Below are positions 10,680 through 18,822 of a stretch of DNA of 64,000 bases, one piece after another. Where the stretch lies: contig NZ_CDBI01000066.1 of the NCBI RefSeq assembly GCF_000820025.1, forward strand, positions 55,314 through 119,313, read 5' to 3'. This DNA is from Aeromonas popoffii (lineage in GTDB: Bacteria > Pseudomonadota > Gammaproteobacteria > Enterobacterales > Aeromonadaceae). How positions within the stretch are numbered: position 1 is the first letter of the stretch; each line of letters starts with the position of its first letter. The translations under genes were made by a program, and so were the position numbers. The notes beneath the pieces were generated by a model. It worked only from the letters and a program-made list of their open reading frames with translations. It was not told the DNA's origin and searched no databases.

Positions 10680-10724
10680 GCCGACCACGTCAGCAGTGCT
10701 GGCGTAGTGAAGAAACAATGAAGT

Positions 10725-10801
10725 GGGTTTATAGCTCAGTTGGTTAGAGCACTACCTTGACATGGTAGGGGTCGTTGGTTCGAATCCAATTAAACCCACC
10801 A
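10725..10801 (+). tRNA. tRNA-Val (anticodon GAC), type A
   Basis: A 77-nt cloverleaf. Acceptor GGGTTTA pairs with TAAACCC, the anticodon loop is TTGACAT, TTCGAATCC forms the T arm, and CCA is encoded. First of five valine tRNAs. Confidence 0.95.
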
Positions 10802-10813
10802 CTTTTCTGTGAT

Positions 10814-10890
10814 GCGTCCTTAGCTCAGCTGGTTAGAGCACCACCTTGACATGGTGGGGGTCGGTGGTTCGAATCCACTAGGACGCACCA
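10814..10890 (+). tRNA. tRNA-Val (anticodon GAC), type B
   Basis: A 77-nt cloverleaf. Acceptor GCGTCCT pairs with AGGACGC, the anticodon stem is CCACC/GGTGG around TTGACAT, and CCA is encoded. Confidence 0.95.
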
Positions 10891-10908
10891 TCACAGAATA
10901 CCGAGTAT

Positions 10909-10985
10909 GCGTCCTTAGCTCAGCTGGTTAGAGCATCACCTTGACATGGTGGGGGTCGGTGGTTCGAATCCACTAGGACGCACCA
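10909..10985 (+). tRNA. tRNA-Val (anticodon GAC), type B
   Basis: Same as the preceding copy except for a T in the first anticodon-stem position (TCACC), which gives a G-T wobble pair. CCA is encoded. Confidence 0.95.
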
Positions 10986-11048
10986 TATTCCCGTGAGTTG
11001 ACCTCCTTCAGGTTGAACCTCATGCGAATAGAAAAAGTTGCCTGATGT

Positions 11049-11125
11049 GGGTTTATAGCTCAGTTGGTTAGAGCACTACCTTGACATGGTAGGGGTCGTT
11101 GGTTCGAATCCAATTAAACCCACCA
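11049..11125 (+). tRNA. tRNA-Val (anticodon GAC), type A
   Basis: Appears identical to the first copy of the array: acceptor GGGTTTA, anticodon loop TTGACAT, CCA encoded. Confidence 0.95.
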
Positions 11126-11159
11126 CTTCTCGCAAATGAAAAGCCGCATCGCGCACCCT

Positions 11160-11236
11160 GCGTCCTTAGCTCAGCTGGTTAGAGCATCACCTTGACATGG
11201 TGGGGGTCGGTGGTTCGAATCCACTAGGACGCACCA
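11160..11236 (+). tRNA. tRNA-Val (anticodon GAC), type B
   Basis: Same as the third copy, with TCACC in the anticodon stem. It is the last gene of the array and is followed within ten bases by a terminator. Confidence 0.95.
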
Positions 11237-11243
11237 GATTAGA

Positions 11244-11270
11244 AAAGCCCGCTCATCGAGCGGGCTTTTT
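11244..11270 (+). terminator. Terminator of the tRNA array
   Basis: Stem AAAAGCCCGCTC, loop ATC, GAGCGGGCTTTTT; ends the tRNA transcript. Confidence 0.9.
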
Positions 11271-11343
11271 GCATTCTGCTTTACTGCCACAGCTTCCCCG
11301 CCATCCTGACACAGCCCCGCCCCTGGTTGCAGGTGCGACGTCG

Positions 11344-13791
11344 CTAGAAGAGATCCAGCTGCTGGCCGCAGATCCGGTCGAATGACTCGCCGATGAAGGG
11401 CAGTATAGCGTCGGCGATGGGCCTTAGCTGCTTGTCGATGTAGTGCTCGTAATCGATGGCGCTGCGTCTGTATTCCAGCGGCTCCGGGCCGCCCAGCGTC
11501 ATCAGATAGGCGATGGTGCCCCTGTGCTGATAACGCTGGGGCTGACCGCGGCGCAGGTTCTCCTCGTCGGCCAGCCGCGCCGCCCGCACATGGGGCGGCA
11601 CATTCTTCTGATACTCTTCGAGCTTCTGGCGCAGTCGCTTGCGGTAGATAAGCAGATCATCGTGCAGGCCAGCCCGGGTCTGATCCACTATGGTGCGCAC
11701 ATAACCGCTGGGGTCCTCATCGTGAAACACCAGCTCGTAGAGCCGGGTCTGGAATTGCTTGGCCAGCATGGTCCAGTCGGTGCGCACCGATTCCAACCCC
11801 TTGAACACCAGGTGCTCCTCCTCACCTCGCCCCTCTTCCTGTTTTCCAACCAGGCCGGCGTAGCGCTTCTTGCTCCCCTTCTCCAACCCGCGAATGGTGG
11901 GCATCAAGAAGCGACGATAGTGGGTCTCGTACTGGATCTCCAAATGGCTCGGCAGGTCGAATTCACGCTTGATCAGCGCACTCCAGTTGTCGTTGATCAT
12001 TCGGGCCAGCTCATGGCCAATTTCATCCGCCTGCTGCGGGCTTGTCTCCCTCCCCAGGTGGACGAAGGTGGAATCGGTGTCACCGTAGATCACCTCAAAC
12101 CCCTGCGCTTCTATCCACTCCCGGGTCTGCTGCATGATGCTGTGGCCGCGCAAGGTGATGGAAGAGGCAAGCCTGGGGTCATAGAAACGACAGCCACCCG
12201 AGCCCAGTACGCCGTAAAAGGAGTTCATGATGATCTTGATAGCCTGGGAGAGCGCCTTGTTGCTGGCTGCCTTGGCCCTGTCCCGCGCCGCCCACAGGGT
12301 GGCGATAAGATCCGGCAGAAAGTGGCGAGTACGGGAAAACAGGGCGCCGCGAAAGCCGGGAATGGCCTCGTCCGGGTGCTGCAACCCTTCTATCAACCCC
12401 ATGGGATCGATGCAGAAGGTGCGGATGATGCTGGGATAGAGGCTCTTGAAATCGAGCACCAGCACGTGACGATAGAGACCGGGTTTGGAGTCCATCACAT
12501 AGCCGCCGGGGCTCGCGAGCCCGCCATCGGCAGGCAGATTGGGCGCCACGTAGCCGCCGCGATGGAGCCGCGGCAGGTAGAGGTTGGTGAAGGCCGCCAC
12601 CGATCCCCCCACCCTGTCCAGCTCAAGCCCGGTGAGAGAGGCCCGCTCGATGGCAAAGGGGATCAGGTGGCAGTAGTCGAAGATCTCCCACACCAGCCTG
12701 CAATCTTCCAGGTTGTAGCGGGCGAGCGCCTCCTTGTCGGAGTGGAACAGTTCGGTGATCTTCTCTCCCCGATTGGCCACATCCTCGATATCCTTGCCAC
12801 GGCCGAGCAGCTCGCTTGCCACTGCATCCAGGCTGTAACTGGCAAACTGCCAGGTGGCGCTTTTGAGGGTATCGATGCCGTCGAGCACCATGCGGCCCGG
12901 GATGATGACGTTGCCGGTCTGGGGATCGTTACGCGATGAGCGCCAGAAGCAGAGTTCGCGCCCCCGCCCGAGCCGCAGCCGCCGCTTGTTGAGCTCGGCG
13001 CGGCGCAGCAGCAGGCGAAAGTCGAAATTGACCACGTTCCAGCCGATCACCAGATCGGGGTCGTGCTGGCTGAACCAGGTTTCCAGCGCGCTCAGCAGGC
13101 CATTTTCATCCGCCACCCACTCGATGCGGGTCTCCCACGCCTCGGCACCGGCTTCGGGGGCGCCAATCATGATGACCCGCGCATCCTCACGGCTATAGAG
13201 CCCTACCGAGAAGAGGGCCCCGTCCATGGCACACTCCACGTCCAGCGACACCCAGGAGAGGCTCGGCGTCACCGCCTGCGGGGCGCAGCGCGCCTCGTTC
13301 ACCTCCCAGTAGCAACGCTTGCCCCCCTTCTGCAGGGCATGGCCGCCAAAACGCACCCCGGCGGTGATGAAGCGCTCCATCAGGAAACGCTCCGGCAGCC
13401 GGATATCCGCCTCGAAGTGCTCCAGCCCGCGAATGAGCAGCAGCTCGATGGCGCGGTGAAAGGCGCTCAGGGTGGAAAAATAGCAGCCCACCACGGCACG
13501 CCCGTCGAAGGTGTGCATGGGCAGACGGCGAAATCGCCCGCTCACCCCAGCCCCCTTGAACAGCTCGGCCGCCTCCTGCATGTGGCTCTGTGGCAGGAAG
13601 AACACGGGCTCTTGCCCCGGCACCACCAGCCGCACCGGCCCCAGCGCGCTCCAGAGCCACATCACTATCTCGGTGCGCCCCCCTTGCCCGGCACGGTCAC
13701 GTACGTCCCGGCCATGACGGGTCAGGATGAAACCGTCGCGAGGAGGCGTGGCAGGAGAGGTGACAGTCACAGTGGGCTGGGTCGCAGTCAT
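11344..13791 (-). CDS. polB: DNA polymerase II
   Basis: An 815-residue family-B polymerase (E. coli Pol II has 783), a translesion and replication-restart enzyme with proofreading. The exonuclease site is seen in SLDVECA and VIGWNVVNFDFRLL. Polymerase motif A is DFKSLYPSIIRTF, motif B is KIIMNSFYGVLG, and motif C is YGDTDSTFVHLG. The N-terminal leader before GFILTRHGRD is about 18 residues longer than expected, so a later start is possible. A LexA-like box lies about 35 bp upstream, which agrees with the SOS control of this gene in E. coli. Confidence 0.96.
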   Translation of the reverse strand: MTATQPTVTVTSPATPPRDGFILTRHGRDVRDRAGQGGRTEIVMWLWSALGPVRLVVPGQEPVFFLPQSHMQEAAELFKGAGVSGRFRRLPMHTFDGRAVVGCYFSTLSAFHRAIELLLIRGLEHFEADIRLPERFLMERFITAGVRFGGHALQKGGKRCYWEVNEARCAPQAVTPSLSWVSLDVECAMDGALFSVGLYSREDARVIMIGAPEAGAEAWETRIEWVADENGLLSALETWFSQHDPDLVIGWNVVNFDFRLLLRRAELNKRRLRLGRGRELCFWRSSRNDPQTGNVIIPGRMVLDGIDTLKSATWQFASYSLDAVASELLGRGKDIEDVANRGEKITELFHSDKEALARYNLEDCRLVWEIFDYCHLIPFAIERASLTGLELDRVGGSVAAFTNLYLPRLHRGGYVAPNLPADGGLASPGGYVMDSKPGLYRHVLVLDFKSLYPSIIRTFCIDPMGLIEGLQHPDEAIPGFRGALFSRTRHFLPDLIATLWAARDRAKAASNKALSQAIKIIMNSFYGVLGSGGCRFYDPRLASSITLRGHSIMQQTREWIEAQGFEVIYGDTDSTFVHLGRETSPQQADEIGHELARMINDNWSALIKREFDLPSHLEIQYETHYRRFLMPTIRGLEKGSKKRYAGLVGKQEEGRGEEEHLVFKGLESVRTDWTMLAKQFQTRLYELVFHDEDPSGYVRTIVDQTRAGLHDDLLIYRKRLRQKLEEYQKNVPPHVRAARLADEENLRRGQPQRYQHRGTIAYLMTLGGPEPLEYRRSAIDYEHYIDKQLRPIADAILPFIGESFDRICGQQLDLF

Positions 13792-13825
13792 TCAGGATAA
13801 AGAGGTCGGCCTTGGGATGAGACTA

Positions 13826-13841
13826 TTGTACGTTCATACAG
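13826..13841. promoter_or_regulatory. LexA/SOS-box-like operator before polB
   Basis: On the minus strand the site reads CTGTATGAACGTACAA, one base away from the CTGT-N8-ACAG consensus. Its flanks also fit (CA before and TA after). It lies 35-50 bp upstream of the polB start, as expected for a LexA operator. Confidence 0.65.
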
Positions 13842-13975
13842 TGCCTGGCCGCAATCGCCACACCAGGCTGCGCGGCAGGCGCCAAGCTGGTAAGCTCGAC
13901 CCTCTGCCCATGCGCCGGGAGCCCAGTGATAACGGCCCGTTCCCTGCGCCTATTTGCCTACTACAAGGAGCCCTG

Positions 13976-14467
13976 GTGACACTCTATTCCCTGCTGGACC
14001 GGCTGACCATTTCCTACCAGCGCATCGACCATGCCCCCGTCTTCACCTGTGAGGAGGCGAGCACACTGCTGCCCGATCTGCCCGCCGCCAGGACCAAGAA
14101 CCTGTTCTTGCGCGACCCGAAAAGTGAACGGCTGTTTTTGGTGGTGGCGCCGGAGGAGAGTCGGGTCGATCTCAAGGCGCTGGCCATGGCGCTCGGGGTC
14201 AAGCGGCTGAGCTTTGGCTCCCCCGAGCGGCTCAATGCGGTGCTCGGCCTCACCCCCGGCGCCGTCACCCTGCTCGCCATGGTGCGCGACACAGAACAGG
14301 CGGTGACGCTGGTGGTGGACCAAACCATCTGGCATGCCGAACAGGTGCAGTGCCACCCGCTGGTCAACACCGCCACCCTCATCATCACGCTGGACGATGT
14401 GCGCCGCCTGCTCGCCCACCTGGGCCGGGAGGCCTCCGTCATGGCACTGCCGGTGCAGCCAACCTGA
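13976..14467 (+). CDS. YbaK/ProX-type aminoacyl-tRNA deacylase
   Basis: A 163-residue protein of the YbaK/EbsC superfamily, closest to the free-standing prolyl-tRNA-synthetase-associated editing domains (PrdX/ProXp). Recognisable features are IDHAPVFTCEEA at the N-terminus, TKNLFLRD, and HPLVNTATLIITLDDV near the end. Such proteins hydrolyse mischarged tRNA, typically Ala-tRNA(Pro). The GTG at 13976 is preceded by AAGGAG with five bases between; the longer open frame upstream is ignored. It is divergent from polB. The exact substrate is inferred from family membership. Confidence 0.8.
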   Translation: MTLYSLLDRLTISYQRIDHAPVFTCEEASTLLPDLPAARTKNLFLRDPKSERLFLVVAPEESRVDLKALAMALGVKRLSFGSPERLNAVLGLTPGAVTLLAMVRDTEQAVTLVVDQTIWHAEQVQCHPLVNTATLIITLDDVRRLLAHLGREASVMALPVQPT

Positions 14468-14682
14468 CCCACTCAGATCAGTAGCGCGATCGACGCCCCC
14501 CGTCTCGAGTCCTTGATGAATCGAATCAGCTGCCGCCATCGATCCGGTTGTGGCCGCTATCGGACTACAGCCGCTCAAGCCATTGATAATGAGCGGGATG
14601 CATCTTGTCATCCGGCACTGTCATGGCGACCCTCAGGGTCGAGACACAGTGACCGGCAGGACGAGCCCGTAGAGACCCTTTA
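14468..14682. other. Intergenic region, nothing recognised
   Basis: No gene was supported here. A GC-rich inverted segment (CGACCCTGAGGGTCG near 14635) could form a short hairpin, but it has no T run. Confidence 0.4.
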
Positions 14683-14793
14683 ATGCAAAATCTGTTTTCC
14701 TCAGCACAGTTGTCGAGGCTGGTGCTGTTTGTCACGCTGTCGCACGTCGGTGGCGCGGCCAAGCCCCTGCAGACGGCAGCGCTGCGCGCATGA
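14683..14793 (+). CDS. Possible 36-codon ORF coupled to the GNAT gene
   Basis: Starts with ATG in AATGCAAAATC and encodes MQNLFSSAQLSRLVLFVTLS followed by a short basic tail. Its TGA overlaps the ATG of the acetyltransferase by four bases. The middle is hydrophobic, like a weak signal sequence. There is no good ribosome site, so it may be only a chance frame. Confidence 0.25.
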   Translation: MQNLFSSAQLSRLVLFVTLSHVGGAAKPLQTAALRA

Positions 14794-15311
14794 CGGCCAC
14801 CATAGTGTGCCGGGCCGCGCAACGTGCCGATGCGCCCGCCTATCGCCGTTATGTGGCCGAATGCGGTGAAGCAGGCCTGCCGCTCTATCAGGTGGCGCAG
14901 TTTGATCCCGATGGCTGGCTGCAAAGCCTGCTCCATCATGCCGAGGGACGCCAGCTACCCATGGGGTATCCGCCTACCACTACCTACTTTGCGCTTGAGA
15001 AAGGGGAGATCCTCGGGGCCCTGCGCCTGCGCCACGGCGACAATCCGGCCACCCGGGCGTGGCTTGGCCACATCGGCTACGAGACCCGCCCCTCCCGCCG
15101 TGGTGAAGGGGTCGCCCGTACCCTGCTGCTCTGGCTGCAGCAACATGTATTGACCAGCCCAGTACTCATCAGCTGCGACGAAACGAATAGAGCCTCCCTC
15201 AAGATCATTGAATCTGCCAACGGACAATGGCTGGATCGCCGCTACCATGCCGGAGATAACTGCTGGGTGCGGTTCTACCGGATCTCTCCCTCTGGATGGC
15301 GGCCAGCCTGA
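14790..15311 (+). CDS. GNAT-family N-acetyltransferase
   Basis: A 173-residue acetyltransferase. The core strand and acetyl-CoA loop are seen in WLGHIGYETRPSRRGEGVARTLL (motif A, R-x-x-G-x-G/A), followed by the asparagine of motif B in CDETNRASLKIIESANG. The N-terminal part matches GNATs that acetylate small amines or antibiotics, but the substrate cannot be predicted. It overlaps the small upstream frame by four bases. A minus-strand terminator for the RIO kinase lies just downstream. Confidence 0.8.
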   Translation: MTATIVCRAAQRADAPAYRRYVAECGEAGLPLYQVAQFDPDGWLQSLLHHAEGRQLPMGYPPTTTYFALEKGEILGALRLRHGDNPATRAWLGHIGYETRPSRRGEGVARTLLLWLQQHVLTSPVLISCDETNRASLKIIESANGQWLDRRYHAGDNCWVRFYRISPSGWRPA

Positions 15312-15325
15312 CTCAGTGCGGGCCC

Positions 15326-15351
15326 AATAAAAAGAGCGCCGCTAAGGCGCT
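15326..15351 (-). terminator. Terminator of the RIO kinase gene
   Basis: On the minus strand GAGCGCC, loop TTAGC, GGCGCTC, followed by TTTTTATT. Confidence 0.8.
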
Positions 15352-15386
15352 CATGTTGTGACTGATGACGTGATGATGAGTGGCGA

Positions 15387-16247
15387 TCAGTAGCTGTCTT
15401 CCTGCTCGGCGTTCATTCGGGCCAGACGGGCATGGGCTTCCTCTTCGGCGCTCTCGATTTCATGCAGCACGGCATCGATATCGATGGCCTCGGTGCTCTC
15501 CTCGAACAGGCCGGTCAGCTCGCTCTCCGGGGTCAGCTTGCCATCTTCGAACAAGGCCCACATCTCCTTGGCGTAGCGGGTCTTGAGCAGCTCGGGGGCA
15601 TACATGCCGTAGTAGTTGCGCATGTTGTTGACGTCCCGCTCCAGCATGGCCTTGGCCTGGTTGTTGGCGGCGGCATCCACCACCTGGGGCAGATCTATGA
15701 TGACGGGCCCCTGGCCATCCACCAGCACGTTGAATTCGGAAAGGTCGCCGTGGATGAGGCCGGCACAGAGCATGCGCACCACGTAGCGGATCACCTTGGC
15801 GTGATCGGCGATGGCCTGCTCGGACGAGAGCGCCACATCGTTGAGACGGGGGGCCACGTTGCCCTCCTCGTCGGTGATGAGCTCCATCAGGAGCACGCCG
15901 TCGAGGCAGACATAGGGCTGTGGCACCCGCACCCCGGCCGCAGCCAGCTTGAACAGGGCGTCGACCTCGGTGTTCTGCCACACCTCTTCGTGTTGCTTGC
16001 GACCGTACTTGGAGCCCTTCTCCATGGCGCGGGCGCTGCGGCTGTTGCGTACCTTGCGCCCTTCCTGATAGACCACAGCCTGCTTGAAGCTGCGCTTGGA
16101 CGCCTCTTTATAGACCTTGGCGCAGCGGATCTCGTCACCGCAGCGCACCACATAGACGTCGGCCTCTTTGCCGCTCATCAGCCGGCTGATGACGTCATCG
16201 ACCAGGCCGTCATCAACCAGAGGTTGGATTCGATTTGGAATTTTCAT
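15387..16247 (-). CDS. RIO1-like protein kinase (PA4780 family)
   Basis: A 286-residue bacterial RIO-type kinase. The ATP-binding region contains SGKEADVYVV and the lysine in CAKVYKE. The catalytic loop is HGDLSEFNVLV, and the metal-binding motif is IIDLPQ, the RIO form of DFG. The C-terminal 60 residues are acidic (ESAEEEAHARLARM). Archaeal and eukaryotic relatives act in ribosome maturation; the target of the bacterial form is unknown. It is a single gene with its own terminator. Confidence 0.88.
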   Translation of the reverse strand: MKIPNRIQPLVDDGLVDDVISRLMSGKEADVYVVRCGDEIRCAKVYKEASKRSFKQAVVYQEGRKVRNSRSARAMEKGSKYGRKQHEEVWQNTEVDALFKLAAAGVRVPQPYVCLDGVLLMELITDEEGNVAPRLNDVALSSEQAIADHAKVIRYVVRMLCAGLIHGDLSEFNVLVDGQGPVIIDLPQVVDAAANNQAKAMLERDVNNMRNYYGMYAPELLKTRYAKEMWALFEDGKLTPESELTGLFEESTEAIDIDAVLHEIESAEEEAHARLARMNAEQEDSY

Positions 16248-16425
16248 GGCCGCCCTTTTACCCTATTTGCGCATCAGAAGATAGCCCCTGTGGGGCCAGC
16301 GTGCATATCCCTGTTATCTGGCGCCCTGCGGCGCCCTAATTGCCGACTTTTTGCCCACCAAACTGCCTGAATGACAAGCAGTTGTCACCCGCCTCCGCTC
16401 AACACGCCAACCGATGTCTTTCCCT

Positions 16426-17421
16426 TCAGGGTTCGGGTGGCAGACCGCGGCGGATCCGCTTAATCCCCTCTTCATAGAGACCGTCCGGCCCCGCCTGATG
16501 CTCCTGGGTTTCGAAGATCTTGAGAAACCACATGTACTGCTCGGGATGACGGCGCAACTGTCGCTCCACCATGCAATTCATGGCGTTGACGTCGGCGGTC
16601 AAATCGTCCGTGGGGTAAGGATCAAACGGGGGGTCAATCTCAAGCCGGTAGCACTCTTCATCCTCGTCGTAGCAGGCGAGGATGGGCACAGCCCTGGCGC
16701 CGGTCAACGTCACCAGCTTGGGCAGGGCCGGCAGGGTCGCCTTGGGGTGGCCGAAGAAGGGGATGAACAGGCTGGCCTCGCGGCCATGATCCTGATCCGG
16801 CAGATAGAAGAAACTGGCGCCGCTGCGAATGGCCTTGATGGCCGGCTTGATGCCGACACTGCGCTCATACACCTTGCCCCCCTTGGCCCGTTCGCGGTTG
16901 ATGTACCAGTCAAATACCTGATCTTTCGGGCTCTTCATCATGGTGCACAGAACAAGCCCCTCGTCACTCAGGTAGCGGCCAATCATGTCCACCGCCCAGG
17001 TGTGAGGCACCACCAGTATCATGGGACGCCCGGCGGCCTGTTCCGCCGCTATATGTTCCCAGCCCCGCACCTTGATGCGGCTTTTAAGATGCGCGGCGCT
17101 GCGCAGGGTCAGCTCGCCAAAGCCCATGAAGGTCTTGAGGCCGGTGCGGATCGCTTTGAGCAAGAGGGTGCGGCGTCCGGCCGCATCCAGCTCGGGAAAA
17201 CAGATCTTGAGATTGGTCTCGGCAATGTAAGCCTGCTTTTTGGAAAGGCGCAGCAACGCCGGGGCTATGGCATTGGCAAACCACCCGCGTACGCCGTGAG
17301 GCACCAGGGCCAGCAGGCACAAAAAACCAAGCGCCAGCCAACTGCCCCACCAGCGCGGATGGAGCAGACGGGCATGAAATGAGGAGTCAAAAACCGGATC
17401 GTGTGAAGACATGGCCACCAT
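16426..17421 (-). CDS. lpxM: Lipid A secondary acyltransferase, LpxM/MsbB type, copy 1
   Basis: A 331-residue inner-membrane acyltransferase. It has an N-terminal membrane helix (SWLALGFLCLLALVP), the catalytic H-x4-D in VVPHTWAVD, and the conserved LPDQDHGREASLF and ARAVPILACYDE blocks. LpxM transfers myristate or another acyl chain from acyl-ACP to Kdo2-lipid A, giving the acyloxyacyl group. An upstream neighbour encodes a second, very similar enzyme on the same strand, separated by a terminator. The start is uncertain (ATG at 17421 or 17412); neither has a good ribosome site. Confidence 0.85.
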   Translation of the reverse strand: MVAMSSHDPVFDSSFHARLLHPRWWGSWLALGFLCLLALVPHGVRGWFANAIAPALLRLSKKQAYIAETNLKICFPELDAAGRRTLLLKAIRTGLKTFMGFGELTLRSAAHLKSRIKVRGWEHIAAEQAAGRPMILVVPHTWAVDMIGRYLSDEGLVLCTMMKSPKDQVFDWYINRERAKGGKVYERSVGIKPAIKAIRSGASFFYLPDQDHGREASLFIPFFGHPKATLPALPKLVTLTGARAVPILACYDEDEECYRLEIDPPFDPYPTDDLTADVNAMNCMVERQLRRHPEQYMWFLKIFETQEHQAGPDGLYEEGIKRIRRGLPPEP

Positions 17422-17514
17422 CAAGTCATAAAAAATAAACGGTTATTGTAATTATCCTGATATTTTTTTCCACTTTGGGGTGCCAGGGGCTGCGCAAGCC
17501 AAGGCGTGGCGCCC

Positions 17515-17538
17515 ACAAAAATGGCCCCGAAGGGCCAT
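17515..17538 (-). terminator. Terminator between the two lpxM genes
   Basis: On the minus strand ATGGCCC, loop TTCG, GGGCCAT, TTTTTG. It ends transcription from the upstream lpxM copy, so copy 1 needs its own promoter. Confidence 0.75.
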
Positions 17539-17560
17539 GACAAACAGCGCTGACACCCGC

Positions 17561-18583
17561 TCAGGGACGAGGGGGAAGATCGCCCCGGATCCGCTTAATG
17601 CCCTCTTCGTAGAGGCCATCCGGCCCTTCCTGATCCTCACGGGTATCGAAGATCTTGAGGAACCACATGTACTGACCGGGATGACGGGTCAGCTGCTGCT
17701 GCACCATGTCATTCATGCGACAAGTGTCCGCCATCAGATCGGCGCTGGGATAATCCGTAAACGGCGCCTCTATCTCCAGACGGTAGCAGTAGTGCGCCTC
17801 GTCATAGCAGGCTAGCAAGGGCACAGCCCGGGCACCGCTGAGCTGCACCAGACGTGGCAGGGCTGGCAGAGTTGCCTTGGGATAGCCGAAGAAGGGAGCG
17901 AAGATACTCGCCTCACGGCCATGATCCTGGTCCGGCAGATAGAAGAAGCTGTGTCCACGCTTGATGGTTCTGATCACCGACTTGATACCGGCACTGCGTT
18001 CATAGACACGGCAGCCATTCTTGGCCCGCTCCCGATTGATGTGCCAGTCAAAGACCGGATTGCGGGCACTCTTCATCATGGTGCACATGGGCACGCCGCG
18101 CTGAGTGAAGTAGTAGCCGGCAGCATCGACTGGCCAGCTATGGGGGACCACCAGGATCATGGGGCGGCCGGCGGCCTGCTCCGCCTCGATATGCTCCCAG
18201 CCACTCACCTGGATGCGCTTCATCAGGTAGGCGGGACTGCGCACCGTGAACTCACCGAAGCCGAGCAGGGTCTTGAGACCGATGCGAATCGAGGTCATCA
18301 GGATGGCATCACGCTCGGCTTGGCTCTTGTTGGCAAAGCAGATATCCAGATTGGTTTTAGCGATATAGATCTGTTTCTTGGAGACCTTGAGCACCAGCGG
18401 CGCCAGCCATTCTGCCAGCTTGTCACGCCAACGCGGTGGCACGAAGGCAAGCAGACACAGCGCACCCAGTGCCAACCAGCTTGGCCAGTAACGCGGTCGC
18501 AATAAACGGGTCTGAAAAGAGGTGTCAAACACAGGATCTAGGGAAGACATGAATGAGGTCAAACGAAGAAAATGGGGTTGCAT
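17561..18583 (-). CDS. lpxM: Lipid A secondary acyltransferase, LpxM/MsbB type, copy 2
   Basis: A 340-residue paralogue of the adjacent gene; the two proteins are about two-thirds identical by eye in the C-terminal 220 residues (GWEHI-x-AEQAAGRPMILVVPH, INRERAK, YLPDQDHGREAS). The catalytic H-x4-D is VVPHSWPVD. ATG at 18583 is used because AGGA lies eight bases before it; MSSLDPVFD, shared with copy 1, begins 11 residues later. The family adds a secondary acyl chain to lipid A at the inner membrane. The two copies may differ in acyl-chain choice or in regulation. Confidence 0.85.
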   Translation of the reverse strand: MQPHFLRLTSFMSSLDPVFDTSFQTRLLRPRYWPSWLALGALCLLAFVPPRWRDKLAEWLAPLVLKVSKKQIYIAKTNLDICFANKSQAERDAILMTSIRIGLKTLLGFGEFTVRSPAYLMKRIQVSGWEHIEAEQAAGRPMILVVPHSWPVDAAGYYFTQRGVPMCTMMKSARNPVFDWHINRERAKNGCRVYERSAGIKSVIRTIKRGHSFFYLPDQDHGREASIFAPFFGYPKATLPALPRLVQLSGARAVPLLACYDEAHYCYRLEIEAPFTDYPSADLMADTCRMNDMVQQQLTRHPGQYMWFLKIFDTREDQEGPDGLYEEGIKRIRGDLPPRP

Positions 18584-18701
18584 TGTATTCATCCTGACAG
18601 GTAATACCAGTGAAATTCATCATGAGCACCTCAGGGTGAGCGCTGGTTCAAAAAATGGATTCCCCAGCGGCAAAAAAGTCTCCTTCGACACTTCACCGCA
18701 G

Positions 18702-18731
18702 ACAAAAAAGCGCTCCGGCTGGCGAAGCGCT
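18702..18731 (-). terminator. Terminator of the TDT transporter gene
   Basis: On the minus strand AGCGCT, an 11-base loop, AGCGCT, then TTTTTTGTC. Confidence 0.6.
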
Positions 18732-18822
18732 GTCACTAGGTCTGGCCAGTGGAGTATGTCATCACCCATGCTCTTCTCGTTGACTGACCCCTTATCCCCT
18801 TGCTCTCCAACAGGGTCTTTGC

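Noticed and set aside
11443..12939. 498-codon plus-strand frame opposite polB
   Set aside because: Antisense shadow of the polymerase; no recognisable protein.
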